From JBJMQS01 sp045802605 (GTDB lineage: Bacteria > Planctomycetota > Planctomycetia > Gemmatales > Gemmataceae): DNA of 64,000 bases. Under the pieces are notes generated by a model. The model saw nothing but the letters and a program-made list of their open reading frames with translations. It was not told the origin of the DNA and searched no databases. Numbering within the stretch: position 1 is the stretch's first letter; every line of letters starts with the position of its first letter. The stretch covers positions 186,001-250,000 of the forward strand of contig JBJMQS010000036.1 in NCBI GenBank assembly GCA_045802605.1, written 5' to 3'. The translations under genes and the position numbers were made by a program. Positions 17,997-26,049 of this stretch are shown here, in pieces.

Positions 17997-18928
17997 GATG
18001 CCCAGATCTTTAGATACACATCGCGCTCATCATAGGGCTCGAAGCCAGCCGCGTGATACAGTCGCCGGGCGGGCTCATTGCGAGCATCCACCGCGAGCGT
18101 CACCATCGGGATCGCCGCGGCCTTGGCTTCAAAAAGCAATTTGCGGACCAACTCCTGACCAATTCCTTTGCGCCGCGCCTCTGGCACCACGCCGAGATAA
18201 GCCACGTCCCACGCGCCGTCTTCCGGCATCGTCGCCAGCGCGACGCCCGCCGGCTCGCCATTCCGAGTGGCCAACCACCATTGCTCAGGATCAAACGGGC
18301 CCGCCGCGCGGTGCCCCGCAAGAATCTCGGCCGGACTTCGCACGCCGTTGATCTCGGGGCAGTCGAGCGTGCCTTCGTATGTGCGAGCCAACACCTCAGC
18401 AAATCGCTGGTCGCCGACTTCGTGATAAGTCTGATAGCCACATCGCTCGGCCGTCGCCATTTGAGCGAACGACAGATCCAGGAAATGGCGGAGATAGACG
18501 AGCCTGGTCGTGTGTTGGAACCCTTGCGCGAGCAGGGGCTCGGCCAAGTGATCGTCTTCCGGCGCCAGTAAGGTTTGGGCCAGCCGCACGTGTTGCGAAT
18601 TCAACCAAGCCACGGCGTCGGCGGTCAATGCTTGCACAACGGGCCCCGGATGGTGCAAACTCGGCCGAATGCGCGGCGGCCAGACCACGGCGGCCGCTCC
18701 GGACAGCGGGGCCGCAATCATCGCGGCGGCCAGTCCGATCGAATCTCGCACCACACGCACCGAGTCAGGATTCAACTGTCCGGCTTGCATCAGTGTCTCG
18801 GCTCGCTTGAGCCGGCCACGGACGTCGTCGTCGTCGGGGAAGACCATGCGAAACGCGGCGAGACGCTCATCAGACCGCGCGGGGCCGATGACTAATGCGG
18901 TCGGATTCGCCGCCTCTTCGAACATCAC
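17993..18928 (-). CDS. GNAT family N-acetyltransferase
   Basis: A 311-residue protein with a C-terminal GNAT domain: VAYLGVVPEARRKGIGQELVRKLL holds the acetyl-CoA pyrophosphate loop (R/Q-x-x-G-x-G/A), followed by LAVDARNEPARRLYHAAGFEPYD. The first ~180 residues form a second, degenerate GNAT-like half (VWPPRIRPSL... LLAPEDDHLAEPLLAQGF). The acceptor is unknown. It overlaps the serpin gene and the DUF4326 gene by 4 bp at each end, so the three are translationally coupled. Confidence 0.85.
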   Translation of the reverse strand: MMFEEAANPTALVIGPARSDERLAAFRMVFPDDDDVRGRLKRAETLMQAGQLNPDSVRVVRDSIGLAAAMIAAPLSGAAAVVWPPRIRPSLHHPGPVVQALTADAVAWLNSQHVRLAQTLLAPEDDHLAEPLLAQGFQHTTRLVYLRHFLDLSFAQMATAERCGYQTYHEVGDQRFAEVLARTYEGTLDCPEINGVRSPAEILAGHRAAGPFDPEQWWLATRNGEPAGVALATMPEDGAWDVAYLGVVPEARRKGIGQELVRKLLFEAKAAAIPMVTLAVDARNEPARRLYHAAGFEPYDERDVYLKIWAS

Positions 18929-20148
18929 GCTTTCGGATCGGTGAGCCGGCCCATGAATAGGATCGCGCCAGTTTTCGTGTCACGAATGAAATACAGGAAT
19001 GGGTGGTCGCAAGTGACGACTTTGGGTTCGCGGGTCGGGGCCGCACTCCGTGCGCCAACGGCCACGCCGGTGGCGGCGGCTGCTTCGGTCCCCTCTTCAT
19101 TGACTTCAACGACCGCTTTGTGGATGACGGCTTGGATGAACAATTGCTTCTCGTCCGACATGCGTGAGAAGTTGGCCCGGTCCGGCGAAAAGGCTGCCGC
19201 CATGCCCATCGCTGAGAGTGTGTCTTTCAATGCGAAGGCCGACTCACTCTTAAATCGCGGCAGGCTCAGTGCGACCATCTCGGGATTCAGTTTGCTCGTC
19301 TCTTTCGCCCACGATTGGGGATTGAGTTTCGCTTCCAACCCCGCGAGCCCATCGCGCTTGCGCGGCAGCGCGACCACCATCGTGAGATCGCTACTGCGGT
19401 AAGGCAACTCCACCGCCTGCCAGTCGTCGCCTTCCGCGTACTGCATGCGGAAGGTCTTGTGCATCAGCGGTACCTTAACTTCCGTGGCACCATAGAACGG
19501 CGCGTCTTGGGTCGCCTCTTTGTCAAAGGTGGTTTTCCATGTGCCTTTGAAGTAGATGGCGTTCACCAAAACGAGGCGTGTCATCTCATTGAGCACACCT
19601 TGCGGGAAAAGCTCTTTGATTTTGTCTTTGGTCTGCTCCTCGACCCAGCCGTTGATTTTCTGTCGGGCCGCCTCGGCCTCCGCGAAGTTCACGGTCTGGA
19701 AGCCGGCCCCGTAATATTCTTTCAGCGTGTTGAGAAATTCCTGTTTGAATGTGAAATTGGCTGAGCCCCAAAGTGCATTCGCGATGCGCAGCTCGGGCGC
19801 ACCTTTGCCCTCGAGCGAAGTCAGTGTTTTGACCAACGCGGCGAAGCCGGAGTGGACGGCCTCGCCTTTGTCCAAAGCCAGATGTAGCACCCGGCTCATC
19901 TCGCTTTGCGTGTCGCCGGCGGCACCACTGCCGGTCATAGCCAGCGCGGTCTCAATGCTGAATGGCGAGCAGAACAGGTTGCCCGGCTTCTCGCGCAACC
20001 GATTGTAAAGGTCAAAGCCGAAGGCCGCCGCCCCGGCGACAATGGGCTGCGGATCGCCCACGTCGGCCCAAGCAAATTGGGGCAAACGTGCAGCCGCTGC
20101 CAGGGCACCAAGCGCGGGGATGGCGGCGAGAAACCGGCGGCGATCCAT
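18925..20148 (-). CDS. Serpin (serine protease inhibitor), Tat-exported
   Basis: A 407-residue serpin. The N-terminus MDRRRFLAAIPALGALAAAA is a twin-arginine-like signal. The fold core is complete: FCSPFSIETALAMT, VLVNAIYFKGTWKTTF and DHPFLYFIRDTKTGAILFMGRL. The reactive loop hinge EEGTEAAAAT is inhibitory in type (small residues P15-P8), and counting from it gives P1-P1' as R367-S368 (GAR-S). An Arg at P1 predicts action on trypsin-like proteases. It leads a three-gene operon with GNAT and DUF4326 genes. The open frame extends to 20175 but MDRRRF is the natural start. Confidence 0.93.
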   Translation of the reverse strand: MDRRRFLAAIPALGALAAAARLPQFAWADVGDPQPIVAGAAAFGFDLYNRLREKPGNLFCSPFSIETALAMTGSGAAGDTQSEMSRVLHLALDKGEAVHSGFAALVKTLTSLEGKGAPELRIANALWGSANFTFKQEFLNTLKEYYGAGFQTVNFAEAEAARQKINGWVEEQTKDKIKELFPQGVLNEMTRLVLVNAIYFKGTWKTTFDKEATQDAPFYGATEVKVPLMHKTFRMQYAEGDDWQAVELPYRSSDLTMVVALPRKRDGLAGLEAKLNPQSWAKETSKLNPEMVALSLPRFKSESAFALKDTLSAMGMAAAFSPDRANFSRMSDEKQLFIQAVIHKAVVEVNEEGTEAAAATGVAVGARSAAPTREPKVVTCDHPFLYFIRDTKTGAILFMGRLTDPKA

Positions 20149-20221
20149 AGCGGTCACTCCTTTTGGCGTTGCCACTATGTTATCCGACGATTGAGAGGCG
20201 TCGCGCGATTTCTCGAACTGA

Positions 20222-21229
20222 TTAATCGTCCCGTGAAGCCGAAAACAGACTCAGCGCGGCGAGACCGGCCGCTCCGACCAGCAAACTAGTCAGGGCCGGA
20301 TGGATGACCGCCCGGGTGTAATAGCTCCGCTCACGCACCTTGCCCGGATGGTCGCCGCGGATCTCACCATCGTGGCCGGCGTAAAACAGCGTGCCCTCGG
20401 GATCGCGCGGCGGTTCGTCGCGCAACTGTTCGGGCACCATAAACTTCTCGCCGACTCTATCCATCGTCCGCGGGGCATGCCACCCCATCGAGCTCATCGC
20501 TCGCGCTCCGCCGCCGATATACAGGTCGCGCACTTCGTGTGTCGCCGCGTGAAGAATTGCTCGGGCCACCTCTTCCGGCTGATAGACCGGCGGTGGCAGC
20601 TTCGGCTCGCGGTCCATGTAGTTCTTCGCATGATGCGGAAACGGCGTGTTGATCGACGTCGGCTTGATCAAAGTCACCGAGATGGGTGCGCCTTCGGTTT
20701 CCAGTTCCATCCGCAGCGCATCGGTGAAACCGCGGATCGCAAACTTGCTGGCGCTATACATGCCCTGAATCGGCAACGCCAAATCCGACGCCACACTGCC
20801 GAGGTTGATCAAGGCTCCGCCGCGCGAGCGCAGATGCTTGACGGCCGTGAGGGAGCCATAGACGACACCCCAGAAGTTGATGTCGAATAAGCGACGATGA
20901 TCTTCGTCGCGCACTTCTTCCAGCTTGCCGAAGATGGAGACGCCGGCGTTGTTCACCCAGGTGTCGAAGCCGCCGAAGTGTTTCACGGCGGTTTCGGCGA
21001 TCCGCTCGATGTCCGACGAACTGCTGACGTCGGCGATGACGTGTGTCGCCTCGCCGCCGGCCAACCGGATGTCATTTTCAATGGCCCCCAGTGCCTCGCC
21101 GTTGCGGGCCGCGAGCACTAGCCGGGCCTTCTGTTCGGCCGCCATCCGGGCAGTCGCCAGGCCGATGCCACTGGAGGCGCCGGTGATGACCATCACCTGT
21201 TCGTTTAATGGTTTGAGTGACACTGCCAT
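20222..21229 (-). CDS. SDR family oxidoreductase
   Basis: A 335-residue short-chain dehydrogenase/reductase. It has the cofactor motif TGASSGIG (16-23), NNAG (93-96), the catalytic Ser in LGSVA and YxxxK at Y158/K162 (YSASK). The C-terminus ends in a hydrophobic segment (about 312-330; SLLVGAAGLAALSLF) that may anchor it in the membrane. The substrate cannot be told from sequence. It is divergent from msrA with a short shared promoter region. Confidence 0.9.
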   Translation of the reverse strand: MAVSLKPLNEQVMVITGASSGIGLATARMAAEQKARLVLAARNGEALGAIENDIRLAGGEATHVIADVSSSSDIERIAETAVKHFGGFDTWVNNAGVSIFGKLEEVRDEDHRRLFDINFWGVVYGSLTAVKHLRSRGGALINLGSVASDLALPIQGMYSASKFAIRGFTDALRMELETEGAPISVTLIKPTSINTPFPHHAKNYMDREPKLPPPVYQPEEVARAILHAATHEVRDLYIGGGARAMSSMGWHAPRTMDRVGEKFMVPEQLRDEPPRDPEGTLFYAGHDGEIRGDHPGKVRERSYYTRAVIHPALTSLLVGAAGLAALSLFSASRDD

Positions 21230-21300
21230 GGCTTTCTCCCGAAAATGTGCAGCAGAATTGCGAGCGAACGACGTGCCGTCGCCTCGCTAGAATGATGAAC

Positions 21301-21834
21301 ATGGCACAAGAATTAGCAACTCTGGGCGGCGGATGCTTCTGGTGTTTGGAAGCAGTATTCGAGCAAATCCGCGGCGTTGAACGCGTCGTCTCCGGCTACG
21401 CCGGCGGCCGCGGGCCGTGCAGCTATGAACAAGTATGCACCGGCGCCACCGGCCATGCCGAGGTGGTTCAGGTGACGTTCGATCCGAGCATCGTCTCCTA
21501 TCGCGAGATTCTGGAGATCTTTTTCGCGATCCACGACCCGACCACGCTCAACCGGCAAGGCGGCGACGTGGGCACGCAATATCGCTCGGTGATCTTCTTC
21601 CACTCGGATGAACAACGGCAGGTCGCTGAGGAAGTCATGCGCGAAGTCGAGCGAGAAGGCATTTGGCCTGGCGCGATCGTGACACAGATCGCGCCGCTGA
21701 CCGAGTTCTACCCCGCCGAGGATTATCACCAAGGTTACTTTCGCACCAACCCGACTCAGGGTTATTGCACGGCGGTGATCAATCCGAAGGTCGCGAAGTT
21801 CCGGAAGAAGTTCTCGGGGAAGTTGCGGACATAG
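21301..21834 (+). CDS. msrA: Peptide methionine sulfoxide reductase MsrA
   Basis: It reduces methionine-S-sulfoxide in proteins. The 177-residue protein starts MAQELATLGGGCFWC with the catalytic C12 in GCFWC. The family blocks GYAGG, CTGATGHAEVVQVTFDP and PAEDYHQGY are all present. The open frame reaches back to 21217, but the ATG at 21301 gives the family N-terminus. There is no signal peptide, so it acts in the cytoplasm. Confidence 0.96.
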   Translation: MAQELATLGGGCFWCLEAVFEQIRGVERVVSGYAGGRGPCSYEQVCTGATGHAEVVQVTFDPSIVSYREILEIFFAIHDPTTLNRQGGDVGTQYRSVIFFHSDEQRQVAEEVMREVEREGIWPGAIVTQIAPLTEFYPAEDYHQGYFRTNPTQGYCTAVINPKVAKFRKKFSGKLRT

Positions 21835-21861
21835 AAAACCGCCGACCCTACGGGTGCGCCG

Positions 21862-22845
21862 CTAAACGGTGCGCTGGTATACTTCGCGCCATTTGGCCGC
21901 CACCAGTGCTGCTGATTTTTCGCGTGTCACGCGCTCGCGGCCCGCATTGCCGAGTCGGCGCAATTCATCGGGGTGCTCCAGCAATCGCCGCGTGACCTTG
22001 GCCAATTGCACGGGATCGCCCGGGGGGACGAGCACGCCGGTTTCGCCATCAGTGACCACACTCGCGAGCAATCTGCTCGCCACCACGGGAGTGCCGGCGG
22101 CCTGCGCTTCGAATGCCACTTGTTCGCCGGCCGGCGCTCGGCTCGGCACCCACACCATCGCCGCCGAGCCGAGGCGTTCAATTGCATCGGTGCTCGCGGG
22201 GTGCATCTGGACGCCGGTCCGTCCTCGGCCGGCCGCGTGGATAAAAGCTTCGATCCGTGCACGCTCGGGACCGCTGCCAATTAACTCCAATCGCAAATTT
22301 GGCATGACGAATCGCAGTACGTCAAAGGCCCAAACCGCATCGAAAAATGAATGCGATTTGTCAAACCGGCCCATACACACGATTTTCCACGGATCGCGTT
22401 CTTGCGTTAAGCTCGACGGACCGACTGCCAATGGAATTGTCGGATCGCTGGCACCAAGACGCGAGGTCAGCCAGCGATCCAAGCCATGCATTCCGCCGCC
22501 GCGTTGTGACTGCGACATAACGTATCGCGCCCGTTTGCCGCACACGGTACGCAACAGGCCCAGCGCGCGCATGGCCGGCAATCGCCAGGCGTGAATCACG
22601 TCGGGCCGCCAGTCGCGCAACAAGCGATCCAATGCCCACCAAGCGCGCAACGTCAAATCGTGCGGTGAGGCCAACTCGGTGACATCGACGCCAGTGGATT
22701 TCAATAGCCCGGTGAATCCGCCGCCACTTTGCAGTACGGCCACGCGAACTTCGTCGCCGGCACGCACCAACTCCGGCAGCACCAGGCTCGCTTGCCGTGC
22801 CGCCGAGGTGAAGTCGAGATTCGGAAGCAGCCAGAGAACGCGCAT
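21862..22845 (-). CDS. Glycosyltransferase, GT4-like
   Basis: A 327-residue protein of the GT-B fold. The N-terminal half has MRVLWLLPNLDFTSAARQ and DVIHAWRLPAM; the C-terminal half has the donor-binding region KIVCMGRFDKSHSF, IGSGPER and EQVAFEAQAAGTPVVAS with the GETGVLVPPGD loop. It probably transfers a sugar from a nucleotide donor to a glycan or lipid acceptor at the membrane face; acceptor unknown. A stand-alone gene with hpt downstream of its neighbour. Confidence 0.88.
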   Translation of the reverse strand: MRVLWLLPNLDFTSAARQASLVLPELVRAGDEVRVAVLQSGGGFTGLLKSTGVDVTELASPHDLTLRAWWALDRLLRDWRPDVIHAWRLPAMRALGLLRTVCGKRARYVMSQSQRGGGMHGLDRWLTSRLGASDPTIPLAVGPSSLTQERDPWKIVCMGRFDKSHSFFDAVWAFDVLRFVMPNLRLELIGSGPERARIEAFIHAAGRGRTGVQMHPASTDAIERLGSAAMVWVPSRAPAGEQVAFEAQAAGTPVVASRLLASVVTDGETGVLVPPGDPVQLAKVTRRLLEHPDELRRLGNAGRERVTREKSAALVAAKWREVYQRTV

Positions 22846-22900
22846 GAAACAGAGTTTATTGTTTCGGTGCTTCTCGTGTCGAATTGAAATGAGTCAACGG

Positions 22901-23410
22901 CTACGGCGTCAGCACACCAATGAATGGCAGATTCCGGTACTCGTCGTTGTAATCCAATCCGTAGCCGATCACGAACTTATCGGGAATCTCGAAGCCCACA
23001 TAGTCCGGCTCGAACGCCGCTTCTTGGCGGCCAATCTTCCGCAGGAGTACGCCGAAGCGCAACGAGGCGGGCTTCATCAGATCGAGCTCTTGCTTGAGCC
23101 GGACCAGCGTGTTGCCGGTGTCGAGAATGTCGTCGAGCACGAGCAGATGTCGGCCGCGCAAGTCGGGAAGCAAGTCTTTCTGGACGTGCAATTCGCCGGC
23201 CGTGGTCGCGGTGCCGCGGTAACTAGAAGCCTGGATGAGAGCGATTCGCAACTTGAGATCAATTCGCCGCATAAGGTCCGCGATGAAGAGCAAGCTGCCG
23301 GTAAGGACGCCGACCATGGTGACCGGTTGCCCGGCATAGTCGTGCATGATCTGCTTGGCGAGCTCGTCGATGCGCTCCTGAATCTTCTCCGCCGGGATCA
23401 GAATCTCCAT
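22901..23410 (-). CDS. hpt: Hypoxanthine phosphoribosyltransferase
   Basis: Purine salvage enzyme that makes IMP/GMP from hypoxanthine/guanine and PRPP. At 169 residues it is the standard size. The PRPP loop VLDDILDTGNT (91-101), the flexible-loop SSYRGT and the C-terminal PDYVGFEIPDKFVIGYGLDYNDEYRNLPFIGVL are all present. The start ATG is at 23410. Repeat sequence begins within 30 bp upstream. Confidence 0.95.
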   Translation of the reverse strand: MEILIPAEKIQERIDELAKQIMHDYAGQPVTMVGVLTGSLLFIADLMRRIDLKLRIALIQASSYRGTATTAGELHVQKDLLPDLRGRHLLVLDDILDTGNTLVRLKQELDLMKPASLRFGVLLRKIGRQEAAFEPDYVGFEIPDKFVIGYGLDYNDEYRNLPFIGVLTP

Positions 23411-23434
23411 CGCGCTCGACTCCGCGGTGAAAAG

Positions 23435-23534
23435 TGGCTAGTGACTAGTGGTTAGTAGCTAGTTGAGAACTAAAGCCCCAGATTTGACTTATGGCCAGCG
23501 GCCAAACAATTCCACTAGCCACTAACCACTAGCT
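23435..23534. repeat. Inverted repeat of the GGCTAGTGACTAGTGG type
   Basis: The left arm (23435-23464, GTGGCTAGTGACTAGTGGTT) and right arm (23513-23534, CCACTAGCCACTAACCACTA) pair across ~50 bp. The TAG stop codon of the RHH/zinc gene lies in the right arm. Confidence 0.7.
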
Positions 23535-23957
23535 GACGTGCACCTTCTTGTGATGCTCGGCGAATCGCTCCGGGGCGACGTGCATGCCGCAATCGTCGCA
23601 GGGCGGCTGCTTGCTGTAGCAGGCCACGCAATAGAGGTGGCCGCCGTGGAAGAATTGCTCGAATCGCGGCCGCTCTTCCTCGCTCACGTGCAGGACGTCG
23701 GCCGGCAGGGTGATCTTGTCGCCGCAGCCGTCGCATTTGCGGATATTGTTTTTGGCCAGGACCGGAGCGTAGTGCTCGTGCAGGCCGCGGGGCACGACGC
23801 CGGTGCCGCCGCACAAGGGGCAGGCCATGCCAAGCTGAGCGACGATCGCTTTGCGGATAAAAGCGGATTTGTTGGGGAGCTTATTGAGGAACTCGGCGAG
23901 CTCGTCTTCGACCTTGAAGGCGACGATCGACGATTTCGGGGTTTTACGGGAGGCCAT
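23529..23957 (-). CDS. Ribbon-helix-helix protein with zinc-binding cysteine clusters
   Basis: A 142-residue protein. Residues 9-42 look like a ribbon-helix-helix DNA-binding fold (SIVAFKVEDELAEFLNKL, then SAFIRKAIVAQL). The rest has four CxxC pairs: C46/C49, C75/C78, C110/C113 and C120/C123, plus a C-terminal HxxxH, likely holding two or more zinc ions. It may be a metal-containing transcription regulator; its target is unknown. The stop codon is provided by an adjacent inverted repeat. Confidence 0.75.
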   Translation of the reverse strand: MASRKTPKSSIVAFKVEDELAEFLNKLPNKSAFIRKAIVAQLGMACPLCGGTGVVPRGLHEHYAPVLAKNNIRKCDGCGDKITLPADVLHVSEEERPRFEQFFHGGHLYCVACYSKQPPCDDCGMHVAPERFAEHHKKVHVS

Positions 23958-24019
23958 GTGGATCCTTACGCAATCAAGGGGCTAGTTGCGTCAATTGTAG
24001 ATCATGGCAGCGAATGAGG

Positions 24020-24104
24020 AAATAAAGATTTGAACCACAGAGAACACAGAGAGCACAGAGAAAATGCGTTTTCTCTGTGCTCTCTGTGGTTCAAATCTTT
24101 ATTT
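24020..24104. terminator. 9-nt-unit palindromic repeat (copy 4)
   Basis: The left arm (24020-24064) and right arm (24069-24104) pair, but the left arm carries one extra 9-nt unit. The flanks AAATAAAGATT/AATCTTTATTT extend the pairing. The stop codon of the 117-aa gene lies in the right arm. Confidence 0.75.
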
Positions 24105-24452
24105 CTCTTTGTCTTTTTTCTTCCGCTCGGCGATCTTGATCTCGGTGACCACGTCCTTGTCATCTTTCTTGGTGGTCACGATCGTGGCTTCCACGCCGCC
24201 TTTGCCCTTTTCGATCATGTTGTGCAGGCTCTGCAGCGTCGATGTCTTCTCGACCCCGTCCTTGCTCTTGTAGCTCGGCATCTTGCAATCTTTGGCGACA
24301 GTGTACTCGGTCTCTTTGTCGTCCACCTTCATGGTGATCTTGCTGTCTTTCGGATCCACCTTCGTCATCTTGCCTTTGATCTCGTCAGCCAGCGCCGCGT
24401 TCGCACACAGGACCAAGCCCACGAGCGCGACGCCGAACATCTTACGCAACAT
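24099..24452 (-). CDS. Small secreted lysine-rich protein, 117 aa
   Basis: It starts with a signal peptide (MLRKMFGVALVGLVLCANAALA, cleavage after residue ~22). The mature part is ~95 residues, strongly charged, with strand-forming IKGKMTKVDPKDSKITMKVDDKETEYTV, so possibly a small OB-like beta domain, and a Lys-rich tail (ERKKKDKEK). I do not recognise a family. The TAA stop is inside a palindromic repeat. Confidence 0.75.
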   Translation of the reverse strand: MLRKMFGVALVGLVLCANAALADEIKGKMTKVDPKDSKITMKVDDKETEYTVAKDCKMPSYKSKDGVEKTSTLQSLHNMIEKGKGGVEATIVTTKKDDKDVVTEIKIAERKKKDKEK

Positions 24453-24870
24453 CGATTCTTCTCCTCGAACTTGTCTGACAACCCAGGAACGTCCGGGCCC
24501 GGCACAGCGCCGGAATCCTCGGGTAAGCCTCTTTTATAACCCCGCGGCGAGATTCGAGTATCGATTCTTGCATTTCGTGGCGTCGCCCGGGGCTCGTGTG
24601 TTTCGTGGCCTAAGCAGAGTCTTTGCATTTCGTGGCCGCACTGAGTCGTTGTATTTCGTGGCCGGGTCTGAAGGTCGCCTCAGGCGACCGAAGGTCCGGT
24701 TGAACCCGCTAGCGCTTGCCACTGCACCGGGCCTTCGGTCGCCTGAGGCGACCTTCAGACCCGGCCACGAAATACAGGAAGCTTCAGACCAAGCCACGAA
24801 ATCTAAGTGGCCTCTGCGCCGGCCACAAAGTACAGGGACCTCAGACCCGGCCCACGAAATCCAAAAGACA
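24453..24870. repeat. Large nested palindrome with repeated TTTCGTGGC units
   Basis: From about 24560 to 24868 the left half carries four TTTCGTGGC boxes and the right half three GCCACGAAAT-type boxes plus degenerate ones. The centre has another inverted pair, GGTCTGAAGGTCGCCTCAGG (24664-24693) with its complement (about 24731-24760). The whole may fold into one long branched hairpin. I find no supported gene in the interval. Confidence 0.75.
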
Positions 24871-26049
24871 TCATGGCCGCTTGATAAACCGCGCGTCGGC
24901 CCAATTCACATGATCTTGCACGTTACCTCCGGGGCCGAAGTCCACGTTGAGCACCAGTTCCTTTGCGTCAGCGCGAAGCGGCAGAATCAAGTGCCGCGTG
25001 TTCGTCGCCGTCATCACGGCCGGTGACAGCAGATCTTTGCCATCGACTTGTACGCTGCACAGCGCCTGGCCCAACTTGCCGCTGACCGCGTCCAGGCCGA
25101 GGTAACATTCGAAGCGCGTGGCACCTGCCGGCACTGCGTACACCAGCCGACTCTTGCTGTGCAGGCCGATGCCGCGATCGAAGGTGTCGCCACTCAACCG
25201 CAGTGGGCCGCCGGCGACCGAGCGATCAGCGGTGTACGGGTAGCTCACGCTCATGTACGGCGTGTGCTCGTACTTCGTCGGCGTGAGCTCCGAAAGATAG
25301 ACGGCCGGTCCGTTGTGGATATTCAGCGAGGCCACATCGCCGAGCAACACGCGCATCGCTGGCCCCGCGGCGCTCGTTCCAGTCAGCCGGCCATCGTGGA
25401 ACTCCGCATTGAGAAGCGTGACTCGCGCACCACTCGTTAACACTATTCGCGCATAAGGCACCTTCGGTTTCGCTAACTTGGTCAACTCGCTCGATAGCGC
25501 CAGCGCCACCACGCGCTCGCGGGGCACTTTGGTGACCACGCCTTTGTTTTCGATCTGAAGGGTGTTGCGATCGAGGCTCGTGATGGTGCCGATGAGCGTG
25601 TCGTGATTCGCGAGCCGGATGATGTCTTCACCACGCTTGGCGGTGACCAAATCAAAATCGGTCGGCACCGGATCATCGCGGTAGGGCGGATCGCCGAGCC
25701 ACATCGCCACCACGGCCGTCAACGGCACTGTCAGCTCGGCGTTCGCCCCGAACGCCGGCGCGAAGCGAACTTTATCGTTGGCAATCTCAATCACCCGCCC
25801 CGGCCAACGATCGCCATTGGCCAGCAACAACTGCGGCCCACCCGGCAACGCCGGCAGCTCGACACCCAGTTGCCGCAACTCGACCAAATCGCCCGCCGCA
25901 ATCGCCGTCCCGCCGACCGACGCCGACCAGTTGGCCGCGAGCACATCGAGGGAGCCGGCGACCGTCTTGGCGTTCGAAGCGGTCGTCGCCTCGAAGCGGA
26001 GGTCCGCCGAGGCGAGGAGGGTGGCGAGGAGCAGGGTGGCGGTGGTCAT
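24871..26049 (-). CDS. NPCBM domain secreted protein
   Basis: A 392-residue protein with an N-terminal signal-like segment (MTTATLLLATLLASAD). The C-terminal ~150 residues match the NPCBM/NEW2 carbohydrate-binding domain: FDRGIGLHSKSRLVYAVP, then FECYLGLDAV and the ending LVLNVDFGPGGNVQDHVNWADARF. The first half repeats small strand modules (VELRQLGVELPALPGG, LANHDTLIGTITSL). It is probably extracytoplasmic and binds glycans. It overlaps the upstream membrane-protein gene by 4 bp, so the two are coupled. Confidence 0.85.
   Translation of the reverse strand: MTTATLLLATLLASADLRFEATTASNAKTVAGSLDVLAANWSASVGGTAIAAGDLVELRQLGVELPALPGGPQLLLANGDRWPGRVIEIANDKVRFAPAFGANAELTVPLTAVVAMWLGDPPYRDDPVPTDFDLVTAKRGEDIIRLANHDTLIGTITSLDRNTLQIENKGVVTKVPRERVVALALSSELTKLAKPKVPYARIVLTSGARVTLLNAEFHDGRLTGTSAAGPAMRVLLGDVASLNIHNGPAVYLSELTPTKYEHTPYMSVSYPYTADRSVAGGPLRLSGDTFDRGIGLHSKSRLVYAVPAGATRFECYLGLDAVSGKLGQALCSVQVDGKDLLSPAVMTATNTRHLILPLRADAKELVLNVDFGPGGNVQDHVNWADARFIKRP

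Noticed and set aside
24530..24870. Regular TTTCGTGGC boxes resembling a CRISPR array
   Set aside because: The boxes are in opposite orientations in the two halves, spacing is irregular and no cas gene is present.
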